Under the pieces are notes generated by a model. That model had not been told where the DNA came from. It saw nothing but the letters and a program-made list of their open reading frames with translations, and made no database searches. A stretch of 64,000 nucleotides of DNA from positions 1 to 64,000 of the forward strand of contig NZ_NRSK01000009.1 of the NCBI RefSeq assembly GCF_016584115.1. The letters run 5' to 3'. The position numbers and the translations under genes were made by a program. The DNA comes from Ectothiorhodospira mobilis (GTDB lineage Bacteria > Pseudomonadota > Gammaproteobacteria > Ectothiorhodospirales > Ectothiorhodospiraceae). Of this stretch, positions 19,460-28,518 are shown in pieces. The first letter of the stretch is position 1; every line of letters begins with the position of its first letter.

Positions 19460-20110
19460 ATGCAAAAGAAGCTGCACAAGCCGATGATCCTCCCGGGTGC
19501 CGGTGCACTGGCCCTGGCCCTGCTCGCCGCCGCGCCCGTCCAGGCCGCCACGGGCTACACCGCCGATCCCCGGGGGACCGTGGTGCGGGACGGCTCCGGC
19601 GACTGCGTGAAGACCCCCCGCTGGGAACCCGCCCTGGCCATCCAGGGCTGCCCCGGTTACCAGGCCCCGGAGCCGGAAGAGGCGGTGGCTCAGGCCGAGC
19701 CCGAGCCGGCCCCCGAACCGGAACCCAAGGTGGTGACAGAAACCGTCACGCTCAAGGGCGAGGTTCTTTTCCCCACGGGCAAGAGCGAGCTCTCCCCCCA
19801 GGCCGAGCAGGAGCTGGACCGTGTGGCGGATGCCATCCTGGCCGCCGGTGATCGGCTGGAGCGCGTGGTGGTGGCCGGCCACACCGACAGTACCGGCCCC
19901 CGCGAACTGAACGAGCGCCTCTCCCGGGATCGCGCCGAATCGGTCAAGGCGTACCTGGTGGACCAGGGTGTGGCTGCGGGTGACGTCATCACCGTGGGCT
20001 ACGGACCGGACCGCCCGGTGGCCTACAACGACACCGCCGAGGGCCGTCTGGCCAACCGCCGTGTGGAGATCCGCATCGAGAAACTGGAGCGCCGCATCCA
20101 GCGGCCTTGA
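19460..20110 (+). CDS. OmpA-family peptidoglycan-binding protein
   Basis: A 216-residue exported protein. A signal peptide ending in VQA is followed by a small N-terminal region with two cysteines (DCVKTPRWEP and QGCPGY), an acidic Glu/Pro linker at about 70-90, and a C-terminal OmpA domain. The OmpA domain has the peptidoglycan-binding pattern (VVAGHTDSTG, then NERLSRDRAESVKAYL and ANRRVEI). It ties the outer membrane or periplasm to peptidoglycan. The ATG at 19460 has AAGGAG upstream. The N-terminal part is too short for a full OmpA barrel. It is followed by copA without an obvious link. Confidence 0.88.
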   Translation: MQKKLHKPMILPGAGALALALLAAAPVQAATGYTADPRGTVVRDGSGDCVKTPRWEPALAIQGCPGYQAPEPEEAVAQAEPEPAPEPEPKVVTETVTLKGEVLFPTGKSELSPQAEQELDRVADAILAAGDRLERVVVAGHTDSTGPRELNERLSRDRAESVKAYLVDQGVAAGDVITVGYGPDRPVAYNDTAEGRLANRRVEIRIEKLERRIQRP

Positions 20111-20236
20111 TGCCGTGATCCGACGGGCCTGCCGGGGGGATCCCTTCGGCGGGCCTCAGCCCCTCCAGCGGACCCCGGGCCTCCCTGGCCGTCCCCCCCC
20201 CCATAGGGTCCATGCATTGAAATCCATCAATGAAAT

Positions 20237-20268
20237 CCCTTAGGGTTTAATCCTAGTTGTTTGCTAGG
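20237..20268 (+). promoter_or_regulatory. Paired short palindromes upstream of copA
   Basis: CCCT-T-AGGG (20237-20245) and CCTAG-N7-CTAGG (20252-20268) lie within 42 nt of the copA ATG. They could be operator half-sites for a copper-responsive repressor or small leader hairpins. They do not match the CueR site layout between -35 and -10 boxes, and no regulator gene is nearby. Confidence 0.3.
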
Positions 20269-20277
20269 TCTTGAGCC

Positions 20278-22764
20278 ATGACGCAGCCCCCCGCTCCCGC
20301 CGCGGATGCCCACCGTGGCATCACCCTTGCCATCGAGGGCATGAACTGTGCCTCCTGCGTGGCCCGGGTGGACGAGGCCCTGAAGGCGGTACCCGGGGTG
20401 GCGGACGTGCAGGTGAACCTGGCCACGGAGCAGGCCAGGGTGCAGGGCCACGAGGCCGCCCCGTCGCCGCAGGCCCTGCGCCGGGCAGTGGAGGGGGTCG
20501 GCTACGGGCTGCGACAGCAGACCCTCGTGCTGGATGTGACCGGGATGAGCTGCGCCTCCTGTGTCTCCCGGGTGCAGCAGGCCCTGGAGGCGGTGCCCGG
20601 GGTGGAGTCCGCCGAGGTGAACCTGGCCACGGGCCAGGCCCGGGTGACGGTGCTGGATCCGCGTCTCACCGCCGGGGATCTGGCCCGCACGGTGCAGGCC
20701 GCCGGCTACGAGGCTACCCCCCATCAAGAGGGGAGCGATGCCGAGGACCGGGAACGATCCCGCCGGGCGCAGGAACTGGGCCGGCTGCGCCGGGCCCTGA
20801 TCCTCGCCGCCACCCTGACCCTGCCGGTGGTGATCCTGGATATGGGGGCGCCCCTGGTGCCCGGCCTGCAGGAGGCCCTGGAGCAGGGGATCGGCACCCG
20901 GGGACTGCACCTGCTCTTCTTCGTGCTGGCCTCCGTGGTGCAGTTCGGCCCGGGTCTGCGCTTCTACCGCAAGGGCTGGCCGGCCCTGATGCGCGGCGCG
21001 CCGGATATGAATTCCCTGGTGATGCTGGGCACCAGCGCCGCCTACGGCTATTCCGTGGTGGCCACCTTCCTCCCGGGCGTGCTGCCCCCGGGGACGGTGC
21101 ACGTCTACTACGAGGCGGCCATGGTGATCGTCACCCTGATCCTGGTGGGGCGCTACCTGGAGGCCCGCGCCCGGGGGGCCACCTCCGAGGCCATCCGCCG
21201 GCTCATGCAGCTGCGTCCGCGCACGGCGCGGGTGTGGCGTGACGGGGACTGGGTGGATCTGGACCTGGAGCAGGTGCAGCCGGGGGACCGCATCCAGGTG
21301 CGCCCCGGCGAGCGCATTCCCGTGGACGCCCGGGTGCTGGAGGGGGACTCCCACGTGGACGAGTCCATGATCACCGGCGAGCCGCTGCCCGTGTCCAAAT
21401 CCGCCGGAGACGAGGTGGTGGGCGGCACGGTGAACGCCCAGGGCGGCCTGACCCTGGAGGCGGCCCGGGTCGGTGGCGATACGGTGCTGGCCCAGATCAT
21501 CCGCATGGTGGAGGCGGCCCAGGCCTCGCGTCTGCCCATCCAGGCGGTGGTGGACCGGGTAACGCGCTATTTCGTGCCCGCGGTCATGGCCGTGGCCGGG
21601 GTGACCTTTGTGGTCTGGCTGCTGTTCGGTCCGCAGCCGGCCCTGACCCTGGCCCTGGTGAACGCCGTGGCGGTGCTCATCATCGCCTGCCCCTGCGCCA
21701 TGGGGCTGGCCACCCCCACCTCCATCATGGTGGGCACCGGCAAGGGGGCGCAGATGGGGGTGCTCTTTCGCGGCGGGGATGCCCTCCAGGCCCTGCGGGA
21801 TGTGGACGTGGTGGCCCTGGACAAGACCGGCACCCTCACCCGGGGACGCCCCGAACTCACGGCGGTGACGCCCCTGGGGGATCGCCCCGAGGCGCAGGTG
21901 CTGGCCCTGGCCGGGGCCCTGGAGGTCCGCTCCGAACACCCCCTGGCCCGGGCCGTGGAGCGTGGCTGCCGGGAGCGGGGGATCACCCCGCCGGAGGTGG
22001 AGGGCTTCGCGGCGGTGGCCGGCCAGGGGGTGAAGGGCCGGGTCCGGGGACAGGCGCTGCTGCTGGGTTCGCCCCGTTTCCTCTCCGCGGCCGGGGTCGA
22101 CACGCAGGCGGCCGGGGAGACCCTGCAGGCCGTCTCCGACCGGGGCGGCACCCCCCTGCTGCTGGCGGTGGACGGGCACCTGGAGGCGGTGCTGGCGGTG
22201 ACCGATCCCCCCAAGGATTCGGCCCGCGAGGCGGTGCAGGGGCTGCACCGGCTGGGGTTGCGGGTGGTGATGGTCACCGGCGACAACCCGCGCACCGCCC
22301 GGGCCGTGGCCGACGAACTGGGTATCGACCAGGTGCTGGCCGGGGTGCTGCCGGAGGGCAAGGCCCGGGCCGTGGCCGACCTGGGGGCCGGGGAGTCGCG
22401 GGTGGCCTTCGTGGGTGACGGCATCAACGATGCCCCGGCCCTGGCCGGGGCCCATGTGGGCATCGCCATCGGTTCGGGCACGGACGTGGCCATGGAGTCG
22501 GCCTCGGTGGTGCTCATGTCGGAGGACCTGCGCAACGTGGTCCACGCCATCGCCCTGTCCCGGGCCACGCTGCGCAACATCCACCAGAACCTGTTCTGGG
22601 CCTTTGCCTACAACGCCACCCTGCTGCCCCTGGCCGCGGGTGCCCTCTACCCGGCCTTCGGCCTCCTGCTCTCCCCCATGTTCGCGGCAGCGGCCATGTC
22701 CCTGTCCTCGGTGTCGGTGCTGACCAATGCCCTGCGGCTCAAGCGGTTCCGGCCCGCCGCCTGA
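20278..22764 (+). CDS. copA: Copper-exporting P1B-type ATPase with two metal-binding domains
   Basis: An 828-residue inner-membrane pump that exports Cu(I) from the cytoplasm. There are two N-terminal heavy-metal-associated domains: GMNCASC at residues 21-27 and GMSCASC near residue 90. Helices, the actuator domain with TGE (in [11 protein letters not shown]), and the transmembrane CPC motif ([15 protein letters not shown], near residue 470) follow. The phosphorylation site DKTGTLTRG is near 514, then the HP motif (SEHPLARAV) and [10 protein letters not shown]. Length and CPC agree with copper rather than zinc or cadmium specificity. It is a single gene; its leader carries two small palindromes. 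Confidence 0.95.
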   Translation: MTQPPAPAADAHRGITLAIEGMNCASCVARVDEALKAVPGVADVQVNLATEQARVQGHEAAPSPQALRRAVEGVGYGLRQQTLVLDVTGMSCASCVSRVQQALEAVPGVESAEVNLATGQARVTVLDPRLTAGDLARTVQAAGYEATPHQEGSDAEDRERSRRAQELGRLRRALILAATLTLPVVILDMGAPLVPGLQEALEQGIGTRGLHLLFFVLASVVQFGPGLRFYRKGWPALMRGAPDMNSLVMLGTSAAYGYSVVATFLPGVLPPGTVHVYYEAAMVIVTLILVGRYLEARARGATSEAIRRLMQLRPRTARVWRDGDWVDLDLEQVQPGDRIQVRPGERIPVDARVLEGDSHVDESMITGEPLPVSKSAGDEVVGGTVNAQGGLTLEAARVGGDTVLAQIIRMVEAAQASRLPIQAVVDRVTRYFVPAVMAVAGVTFVVWLLFGPQPALTLALVNAVAVLIIACPCAMGLATPTSIMVGTGKGAQMGVLFRGGDALQALRDVDVVALDKTGTLTRGRPELTAVTPLGDRPEAQVLALAGALEVRSEHPLARAVERGCRERGITPPEVEGFAAVAGQGVKGRVRGQALLLGSPRFLSAAGVDTQAAGETLQAVSDRGGTPLLLAVDGHLEAVLAVTDPPKDSAREAVQGLHRLGLRVVMVTGDNPRTARAVADELGIDQVLAGVLPEGKARAVADLGAGESRVAFVGDGINDAPALAGAHVGIAIGSGTDVAMESASVVLMSEDLRNVVHAIALSRATLRNIHQNLFWAFAYNATLLPLAAGALYPAFGLLLSPMFAAAAMSLSSVSVLTNALRLKRFRPAA

Positions 22765-22805
22765 TCGTTTGCGGCGGAGGAGGGGAGGGGGATTTGCACT
22801 GGGTC

Positions 22806-22833
22806 TTGACAAGAGAATGAGAAACATTATTAT
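22806..22833 (+). promoter_or_regulatory. Sigma-70 promoter of the candidate small RNA
   Basis: TTGACA (22806-22811), a 16-nt spacer, then TATTAT (22828-22833). Both boxes are at or near consensus, which is striking against the surrounding GC-rich DNA. Initiation would be expected at about 22840. Confidence 0.75.
22813..22831 (+). promoter_or_regulatory. Putative Fur box
   Basis: GAGAAT-GAGAAA-C-ATTATT matches the 19-bp Fur consensus (GATAAT-GATAAT-C-ATTATC) at 15 of 19 positions. It lies wholly between and across the -35/-10 boxes of the promoter, where Fur-Fe(II) would block transcription. It predicts expression under iron starvation. Confidence 0.65.
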
Positions 22834-22840
22834 CAGAATC

Positions 22841-22900
22841 GTGTGTCGCTCTTCTCCTCTTCTCGCACACTTGGGGGCCGGTTCCGGCCCCTTCTTTTTT
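22841..22900 (+). ncRNA. Candidate Fur-regulated small RNA with C/U-rich loop
   Basis: A predicted transcript of about 60 nt in the copA-antiporter gap. It begins 7-8 nt after a near-consensus promoter overlapped by a Fur box and ends in a strong intrinsic terminator. The first hairpin has GTGTG pairing with CACAC plus an inner CG/CG step. It exposes a 15-nt loop of only C and U (CTCTTCTCCTCTTCT), complementary to purine-rich Shine-Dalgarno sequences. The second hairpin is the terminator. No ORF fits. Iron-starvation small RNAs such as RyhB and PrrF are also controlled by Fur, but this one is shorter and I recognise no sequence similarity. It is independent of copA and the antiporter because it has its own promoter and terminator. 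Confidence 0.6.
22874..22900 (+). terminator. Intrinsic terminator of the small RNA
   Basis: GGGGCCGG (22874-22881), TT, CCGGCCCC (22884-22891), then TTCTTTTTT to 22900. The stem is GC-only (7 bp with a GTTC tetraloop) and is followed by an almost pure T tract. It is one-directional and would also stop any read-through from copA. Confidence 0.9.
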
Positions 22901-22960
22901 CAGGCCCTCCCGTTTCCTGTGGCTGATTCCGGCCCCGCAGGCCGGTAAAGACTGTGTCGG

Positions 22961-22981
22961 ACTCTATCCGCCTGATAGAGT
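22961..22981 (+). promoter_or_regulatory. Hairpin at the antiporter translation start
   Basis: ACTCTATC (22961-22968), CGCCT, GATAGAGT (22974-22981) form a perfect 8-bp stem that ends 6 nt before the ATG at 22988. The only Shine-Dalgarno-like bases (AGAG) lie inside the 3' arm, so the hairpin could hide the ribosome site; as DNA it could equally be an operator. Confidence 0.5.
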
Positions 22982-22987
22982 AAATCC

Positions 22988-24709
22988 ATGGAACTCACCA
23001 ACCAGATCATTCTCCTTGGCAGCGCCGTGCTGCTGGCCAGCGTCCTGTCCAGTGTCATCACCCGGCGCCTGGGGGTGCCCCTGCTGCTGGTGTTCCTGGT
23101 CCTGGGGATGCTCCTGGGGGAGGAGGGGCCCGGTGGCATCCAGTTCCAGGATGTACAGACGGCCCATCTGTTCGGCAGCCTGGCCCTGGCCATCATCCTC
23201 TTCGATGGCGGCATGCGCACCCCCTTCAGCAGCTTCCGCGTCGGGCTGCGTCCGGCCCTGGGGCTGGCCACCCTGGGGGTGGTGATCACCGCCGGGGTCA
23301 CCGGGGCCTTCGCCGCCTGGTGGCTGGGGCTGGACTGGCTCATGGGGTTCCTGCTGGGGGCCATCGTCGGCTCCACCGACGCGGCGGCGGTCTTCTCCCT
23401 GCTGCACGCCCGGGGTCTGGCCCTGAAGCAGCGGGTGGGGGCGACCCTGGAGATCGAGTCGGGCAGCAACGACCCCATGGCCATCTTTCTCACCCTGGTG
23501 CTGGTGGAGGTCCTGGTGGACGGCGGGGACCGCATGGGGTTCACCGTGCTGTGGGAGTTCCTGCGCCAGATCGGCCTGGGGGCGGTGCTGGGTCTGGCCG
23601 GCGGCACGGCCCTGCGCTGGCTCATCAACCGCCTGGACATGCCCCAGGGGCTGTATCCCCTGGCGGCCATGGCCGGCGGTCTCACCGTCTTCGGCCTGAC
23701 TGCGATGCTGGGGGGCAGCGGCTTTTTGGCCATCTACCTGGCGGGGCTGCTGCTGGGTAACCGGCCGCTGCAGGCCAGCCAGTACATCAACCGCTTCCAC
23801 GACGGCATCGCCCGCCTGGCCCAGATCGGCATGTTCCTCATGCTGGGGCTGCTGGTGACCCCCTCGGATCTGCTGCCGGTGGCGGTGGATGCCCTGTTCA
23901 TCGCGGCGGTGCTGATCCTGGTGGCGCGGCCCCTGGCGGTGTGGCTGTGTCTGCTGCCCTTCAACTTCCCCTGGCGGGAGCAGGTGTTCGTGGGCTGGGT
24001 GGGCCTGCGCGGGGCGGTGCCCATCATCCTGGCCCTGTTCCCCCTGCTGGCGGGGATCCCCCAGGGGGAGATGCTGTTCAATATCGTCTTCTTTGTGGTG
24101 CTGATCTCGCTGCTGGTGCAGGGCTGGACCATCACCCCCCTGGCCCGCTGGCTGGGCCTGGAGCTGCCCCCCGCCAGCCAGGTGGTGCAGCGGGTGGAAC
24201 TGGATATCCCCGGTCAGCAGGAGCTGGAGCTGGTGGGCTACCGGCTGGCGGAGAATTCCCCGGTGGTGCGCGAGCACTGGACCGGCTTCACCCTGCCCCG
24301 CAGCGTGCGGGTGGTGGCCCATCTGCGGGACAAGGTGCTGCTGGACACCCTGGATATGCTGGACCTGCGGGCGGGGGATTATCTCTATCTGCTGTCGCCC
24401 CCGCAGGATCTGCCGGCCCTGGACCGCCTGTTCGTGGCCGTGGAGGCCCCGGAGCGCCTCTCCGATCGCAGCTTCTTCGGGGCCTTCGTCCTCAACGGTG
24501 GGGCCCGCATGGCGGATCTGTCCATGGCCTACGGCCTGGAGGTGCCGCAGGAGGCCCGGGATCTCACCCTGGACGGGTTCATGCGCCGCGCCCTCAACAC
24601 CCAGCCCGTGGTGGGGGACCGGCTGCAGCTCAACGGTGTGGAACTGGTGGTGCGGGAGGTGAGTGGCGACCGCATCACCCGGGTGGGCCTGAAGTTCACC
24701 CGGGGGTGA
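22988..24709 (+). CDS. cvrA: K+/H+ (cation/proton) antiporter, CvrA/NhaP2 type
   Basis: A 573-residue inner-membrane antiporter of the CPA1 family, which exchanges K+ or Na+ for H+ and helps in osmotic and pH balance. About 12-13 helices cover residues 5-395, including the cation-site regions FDGGMRTPF, GSTDAAAVFSLL and ESGSNDPMA. A TrkA-C domain (about 400-480) and a C-terminal CorC/HlyC-like domain follow; this order is typical of CvrA (NhaP2). Its start is preceded by a perfect hairpin and by the terminator of the candidate small RNA. It is convergent with rep, 15 nt away. Confidence 0.9.
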   Translation: MELTNQIILLGSAVLLASVLSSVITRRLGVPLLLVFLVLGMLLGEEGPGGIQFQDVQTAHLFGSLALAIILFDGGMRTPFSSFRVGLRPALGLATLGVVITAGVTGAFAAWWLGLDWLMGFLLGAIVGSTDAAAVFSLLHARGLALKQRVGATLEIESGSNDPMAIFLTLVLVEVLVDGGDRMGFTVLWEFLRQIGLGAVLGLAGGTALRWLINRLDMPQGLYPLAAMAGGLTVFGLTAMLGGSGFLAIYLAGLLLGNRPLQASQYINRFHDGIARLAQIGMFLMLGLLVTPSDLLPVAVDALFIAAVLILVARPLAVWLCLLPFNFPWREQVFVGWVGLRGAVPIILALFPLLAGIPQGEMLFNIVFFVVLISLLVQGWTITPLARWLGLELPPASQVVQRVELDIPGQQELELVGYRLAENSPVVREHWTGFTLPRSVRVVAHLRDKVLLDTLDMLDLRAGDYLYLLSPPQDLPALDRLFVAVEAPERLSDRSFFGAFVLNGGARMADLSMAYGLEVPQEARDLTLDGFMRRALNTQPVVGDRLQLNGVELVVREVSGDRITRVGLKFTRG

Positions 24710-24724
24710 TGGCCGCGCCCCGCC

Positions 24725-26725
24725 TCAGCCCAGCAGGGCCTTGAGGTTGTCCAGGTGGGCCTTGCCGGTGAGGCGTTGCTCCTCCGGGTCCGCGGGCTGG
24801 GCGTCGGGCCATTCCAGATGCGCCTCGGGCAGTTCCTCCAGGAAGCGGCTGGGCTCGCATTCCTGGGTCTCGCCGTAGCGGGTCCGCCGGCGGGCGTAGG
24901 TGAGGGTGAGGGAACGCTGGGCGCGGGTGATGCCCACGTAGGCCAGACGGCGCTCCTCCTCCAGGGTGTCCTCCTCCAGGCTCACCCGGTGGGGCAGCAG
25001 TTCCTCCTCCATGCCCACCAGGTAGACATGGGGGAATTCCAGCCCCTTGGCCGCGTGCAGGGTCATCAGGTGCACCCCGTCGGCCTCGGCCTCGCCGCCG
25101 GCCCGGTCGAGAATGTCCATGAGGGTCATGTGGGCCACGATCTCGCCGATGTCCTTGCCGCCTGCGGCCCCTTCCTTGGACAGGCGGGCCATCCAGTCCA
25201 GCACCTCGTTGACGTTCTCCATGCGCCGGGCGGCGGCCTTGGGGCTGGGGCTCTGTTCCAGCAGCCAGTCCTCGTAGCGGATCACCTCCACCAGCTCCCG
25301 GGCCACCGGCGCCGGGTCCCCTTCACCGGCGCGCCGGGCCTGGGTCTCCATCCACCGGGCGAAGCCCTGCACCCGCTCCACGGCGCGGGCGGAGAGCACC
25401 TCCGTGAGCCCCATCTCCAGGCTGGCATGGAGCAGGCTGGTGCGGCGCGAGGCGGCGTAGGCCCCCAGCTTCTCCAGGGTGCCGGCCCCGATCTCCCGGC
25501 GCGGGACGTTGACCACGCGCAGGAAGGCGCTGTCGTCCTCCGGGTTGGCCATGAGGCGCAGGTAGGCGAGGATGTCCTTCACCTCGGCCCGTTCGAAGAA
25601 GGACTGGCCGCCGCTGATGTGGTAGGGGATGGCGTTTTCCCGCAGCAGTTTCTCGAACAGACGGGCCTGGTGGTTGCCGCGGTAGAGGATGGCGTAGTCC
25701 CGGAAGTCGGTGCGGTGGCGGAAGCGGTGTTTCATGATCTCCGTGACCACCCGCGCCGCCTCGTGCTCGGCATCCTTGCAGGGCAGCACGCGGATGGGCT
25801 CCCCCTCGCCCAGGCCGCTCCACAGGCGCTTCTCGAAGACATGGGGGTTGTGGGCGATGAGGTGGTTGGCGGTCTGCAGGATGCGGTTGGTGGAACGGTA
25901 GTTCTGCTCCAGCTTGATGATCTTCAGGCGGGGAAAGTCCTGCTGCAGGGCCGTCAGGTTCTCCGGGCGCGCCCCGCGCCAGGCATAGATGGACTGGTCG
26001 TCATCCCCCACGGCGGTGAGCCCCCCCTCCACGTCCACCAAAAGGCGCACCAGCCGGTACTGGCAGGCGTTGGTGTCCTGGTATTCATCCACCAGCAGGT
26101 GGCGCAGCCGGTGCCGCCAGCGGTCGCGCACCTCCGGCTCCGATTCCATGAGCTGTACCGGCAATACGATGAGGTCGTCGAAGTCCACGGCGTTGTAGGC
26201 CTTCAGGGCCCGCTGGTAGGCGGTATAGAGCTGCGCCTGGGCGGCCTCGGTCTCGTCGCCGGCCGCGGCCAGGGCCTGCTCCGGGGAGATGAGGTCGTTC
26301 TTCCAGCGGCTGATGCGGTGCCGGGCGGCATCCGCCTCCACGGCCTGATCGTCCCGATGGGTGAGCTGGCGCATCAGGGCCTGGCTGTCGGCGGCATCGA
26401 AGAGGGTGAAGCCCGGACGGTAGCCCAGGTGCTGCAACTCCCGGCGGATGAAGTTCAGTCCCAGGGTATGGAAGGTGGATACCGTCAGCCCGCGGCTCTC
26501 CTCCCGCGCCAGCAGCTTCCCCGCCCGCGCCGTCATCTCCCGCGCGGCCTTGTTGGTGAAGGTGATGGCGGCGATGCGCCGGGCCGGGACGCCTTTCTCC
26601 CGGATGAGGTGGGCGATCTTGCGGGTGATGACGCGGGTCTTGCCGCTGCCGGCACCGGCCAGCACCAGCAGGGGACCGTCCACGTATTCCACGGCGGCGC
26701 GTTGTTGCGGATTGAGGGTGTCCAT
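24725..26725 (-). CDS. rep: ATP-dependent DNA helicase Rep
   Basis: A 666-residue superfamily 1A 3'-5' helicase that clears proteins from DNA ahead of replication forks. The Walker A motif AGAGSGKT is at residues 23-30. DEYQDTN, QSIYAWRGA, YRSTNRIL and VTLMTLHAAKGLEFPHVYL-type motifs follow in order (read here as VHLMTLHAAKGLEF). Length and sequence fit Rep better than UvrD because the UvrD-type C-terminal extension is absent. Confidence 0.93.
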   Translation of the reverse strand: MDTLNPQQRAAVEYVDGPLLVLAGAGSGKTRVITRKIAHLIREKGVPARRIAAITFTNKAAREMTARAGKLLAREESRGLTVSTFHTLGLNFIRRELQHLGYRPGFTLFDAADSQALMRQLTHRDDQAVEADAARHRISRWKNDLISPEQALAAAGDETEAAQAQLYTAYQRALKAYNAVDFDDLIVLPVQLMESEPEVRDRWRHRLRHLLVDEYQDTNACQYRLVRLLVDVEGGLTAVGDDDQSIYAWRGARPENLTALQQDFPRLKIIKLEQNYRSTNRILQTANHLIAHNPHVFEKRLWSGLGEGEPIRVLPCKDAEHEAARVVTEIMKHRFRHRTDFRDYAILYRGNHQARLFEKLLRENAIPYHISGGQSFFERAEVKDILAYLRLMANPEDDSAFLRVVNVPRREIGAGTLEKLGAYAASRRTSLLHASLEMGLTEVLSARAVERVQGFARWMETQARRAGEGDPAPVARELVEVIRYEDWLLEQSPSPKAAARRMENVNEVLDWMARLSKEGAAGGKDIGEIVAHMTLMDILDRAGGEAEADGVHLMTLHAAKGLEFPHVYLVGMEEELLPHRVSLEEDTLEEERRLAYVGITRAQRSLTLTYARRRTRYGETQECEPSRFLEELPEAHLEWPDAQPADPEEQRLTGKAHLDNLKALLG

Positions 26726-26842
26726 GCACGGGCGCGGATGGGAGAAGGGGAGGGTATTCTATCGGGAGCCGCGTGCGCTGGCATCCATGGCCCGCGTATG
26801 CGACGGTTCATCCCCGGCCCATGACCCTGTAACCCGCGCAGC

Positions 26843-27406
26843 ATGCTCATCTCCCCCCAAGGCTGGCTCGACGCCGCCCGGCACTGCCCCTCCCCCAACC
26901 GCGACCTGCGCCCCCCGGGGTGCCTGCCGGAGCTGATCGTCATCCATGCCATGAGCCTGCCCCCCGGGGAGTTCGGCGGCCCCTGGATCGATCGCCTGTT
27001 CACCAACCGCCTGGATCCCGGGGGGCATCCCTATTTCGCCGAGATCCAGGGGCTGCGGGTGTCCGCCCACCTGCTGGTGCGCCGCGACGGTGCCCTGGTG
27101 CAGTACGTCCCCTTCCACGAGCGGGCCTGGCACGCCGGGGTGTCCTGCTACGGCGGCCGCACCCGCTGCAACGACTTCTCCGTGGGGATCGAGCTGGAGG
27201 GGACCGACGCGCACCCCTTCGAACCGGGGCAGTACACGGCCCTGGCGGCGGTGATCCGTGCCCTGCGCGCGGGGTACACGGGGCTGGCCGCGGCCCCTGT
27301 GGTGGGCCATGCCGACATCGCCCCGGGGCGCAAGACCGACCCCGGTCCCCGCTTCGACTGGGGATACCTGCGCCGCCTCCTGGCGACCACCGGGGCGGAT
27401 GATTGA
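26843..27406 (+). CDS. ampD: 1,6-anhydro-N-acetylmuramyl-L-alanine amidase AmpD
   Basis: A 187-residue cytoplasmic zinc amidase for peptidoglycan recycling, which cleaves anhydromuramyl peptides and thereby keeps AmpR-type beta-lactamase induction low. Zinc ligands are visible in VIHAMSLPPGEFGG and VGHADIAPGRKTDPG (His and Asp). The length is normal. It is followed 157 nt later by ampE, the classical ampD-ampE pairing, although the long gap suggests a separate promoter for ampE. Confidence 0.94.
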   Translation: MLISPQGWLDAARHCPSPNRDLRPPGCLPELIVIHAMSLPPGEFGGPWIDRLFTNRLDPGGHPYFAEIQGLRVSAHLLVRRDGALVQYVPFHERAWHAGVSCYGGRTRCNDFSVGIELEGTDAHPFEPGQYTALAAVIRALRAGYTGLAAAPVVGHADIAPGRKTDPGPRFDWGYLRRLLATTGADD

Positions 27407-27563
27407 CGCACTCCGCACGGTCGCCGGCCCGGAAGTACAAGCCCGGGGTCCGGGTTCATTGTCCTGCCTCAACAGATGGCCATCTTGTCCCCTGGCCAAC
27501 TTGAAAGGCGTCATGGGAGCAACGAAACTTTCGTGACCCCTTTTTCGATCCAGGAATCCGGCC

Positions 27564-28451
27564 ATGTCCTTTGTCACCATCGTCGTTGCCTTGATCATCG
27601 AGCGCTTCACCACCCGGGTGGAGCAGTTGCGCAATTTCTCCTGGCTCCCCCGCTACGCCCGGGCGTTGCGTGCCCGGGCCGAGGGCTTCGGGCTGGGGGG
27701 GACCGCCGCCCTGGCCCTCGCCGTCGCCCTGCCCGTGGTGGTGGTGGCCCTGATCTTCGCCCTCCTGGGCGAGGTCTGGGGGGGCGTGTTGGGTCTCCTG
27801 CTGGGCCTGGGGGTGTTGCTCCTGTGCCTCGGGCCGCGTAACCTCGACCGGGAGGTGGACGCCTATCTGGAGGCCGGGGCCCTCAAGGACCCGGAACGGG
27901 AGACGCGGCATGCCGCCCATGTGCTGGGGGACCGGCCCGTGCCGGAGAACGCGGCGGAACGGGCCCGGGCCGTGCTGGAGGCCCTGCTCTCGGAGAGCAA
28001 TACGCGGCTGTTCGCCGTGCTCTTCTGGTTCATGGTGCTGGGGCCGGTGGGGGCCGTGCTCTATCGCCTGGCCCACCTGCTGCGGGCCCCCACCGCCGGG
28101 GGTGAGGGGGAGGAGGATGCCTTCCAGCAGGCGGCCACCCGGCTGCAGGCCCTGCTGGACTGGATCCCCGCCCGCCTGGTGGCCCTGGGCTACGCCCTCA
28201 CCGGCAGCTTCGACCGCACCTATCCCGTACTGCGCGCCGGCCTGCGGGGCCCCCTGGCGGAGATGGCCGCGCAGAACCAGAGACTGCTGCAGGAGGCGGG
28301 TGGCGAGGCCATCCTGCTTTCGGAGGCGGACCTTTCCGATCCCCTCCAGGCCCGTGCCACGGTGGAACGGGCCTCGAACCTGGTGTTCCGCACGCTGGTG
28401 GCCTTCGTTGCCGTGCTCGCCCTGTTGAGCATCGCCGGCGTGGCGGGTTGA
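27564..28451 (+). CDS. ampE: AmpE-like inner membrane protein
   Basis: A 295-residue membrane protein of the AmpE/CobD-like fold. It starts MSFVTIVVALIIERF and has hydrophobic helices at about 45-95, 145-170 and 270-290 with the conserved SESNTRLFAVLFWFMVLGPVGA segment. AmpE was described as a sensory partner of AmpD in beta-lactamase regulation; its mechanism is uncertain. AGGAA lies upstream of the ATG. The 27407-27563 gap holds a 13-nt palindrome but no clear promoter. Confidence 0.88.
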   Translation: MSFVTIVVALIIERFTTRVEQLRNFSWLPRYARALRARAEGFGLGGTAALALAVALPVVVVALIFALLGEVWGGVLGLLLGLGVLLLCLGPRNLDREVDAYLEAGALKDPERETRHAAHVLGDRPVPENAAERARAVLEALLSESNTRLFAVLFWFMVLGPVGAVLYRLAHLLRAPTAGGEGEEDAFQQAATRLQALLDWIPARLVALGYALTGSFDRTYPVLRAGLRGPLAEMAAQNQRLLQEAGGEAILLSEADLSDPLQARATVERASNLVFRTLVAFVAVLALLSIAGVAG

Positions 28452-28518
28452 GGGTGCGGGTCATGGCCCGTGCCGGCGCAGCGGGGGATGATCCTTCCGT
28501 CATCGGGGTCCCGGACAC

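Noticed and set aside
20237-20268. CueR/MerR-type operator at copA
   Set aside because: The dyad is too close to the ATG and not placed between -35 and -10 boxes; only kept as an undefined palindrome.
27522-27534. ACGAAA-C-TTTCGT palindrome followed by a short T run before ampE
   Set aside because: A one-base loop cannot form a terminator hairpin; could be chance in a 157-nt gap.
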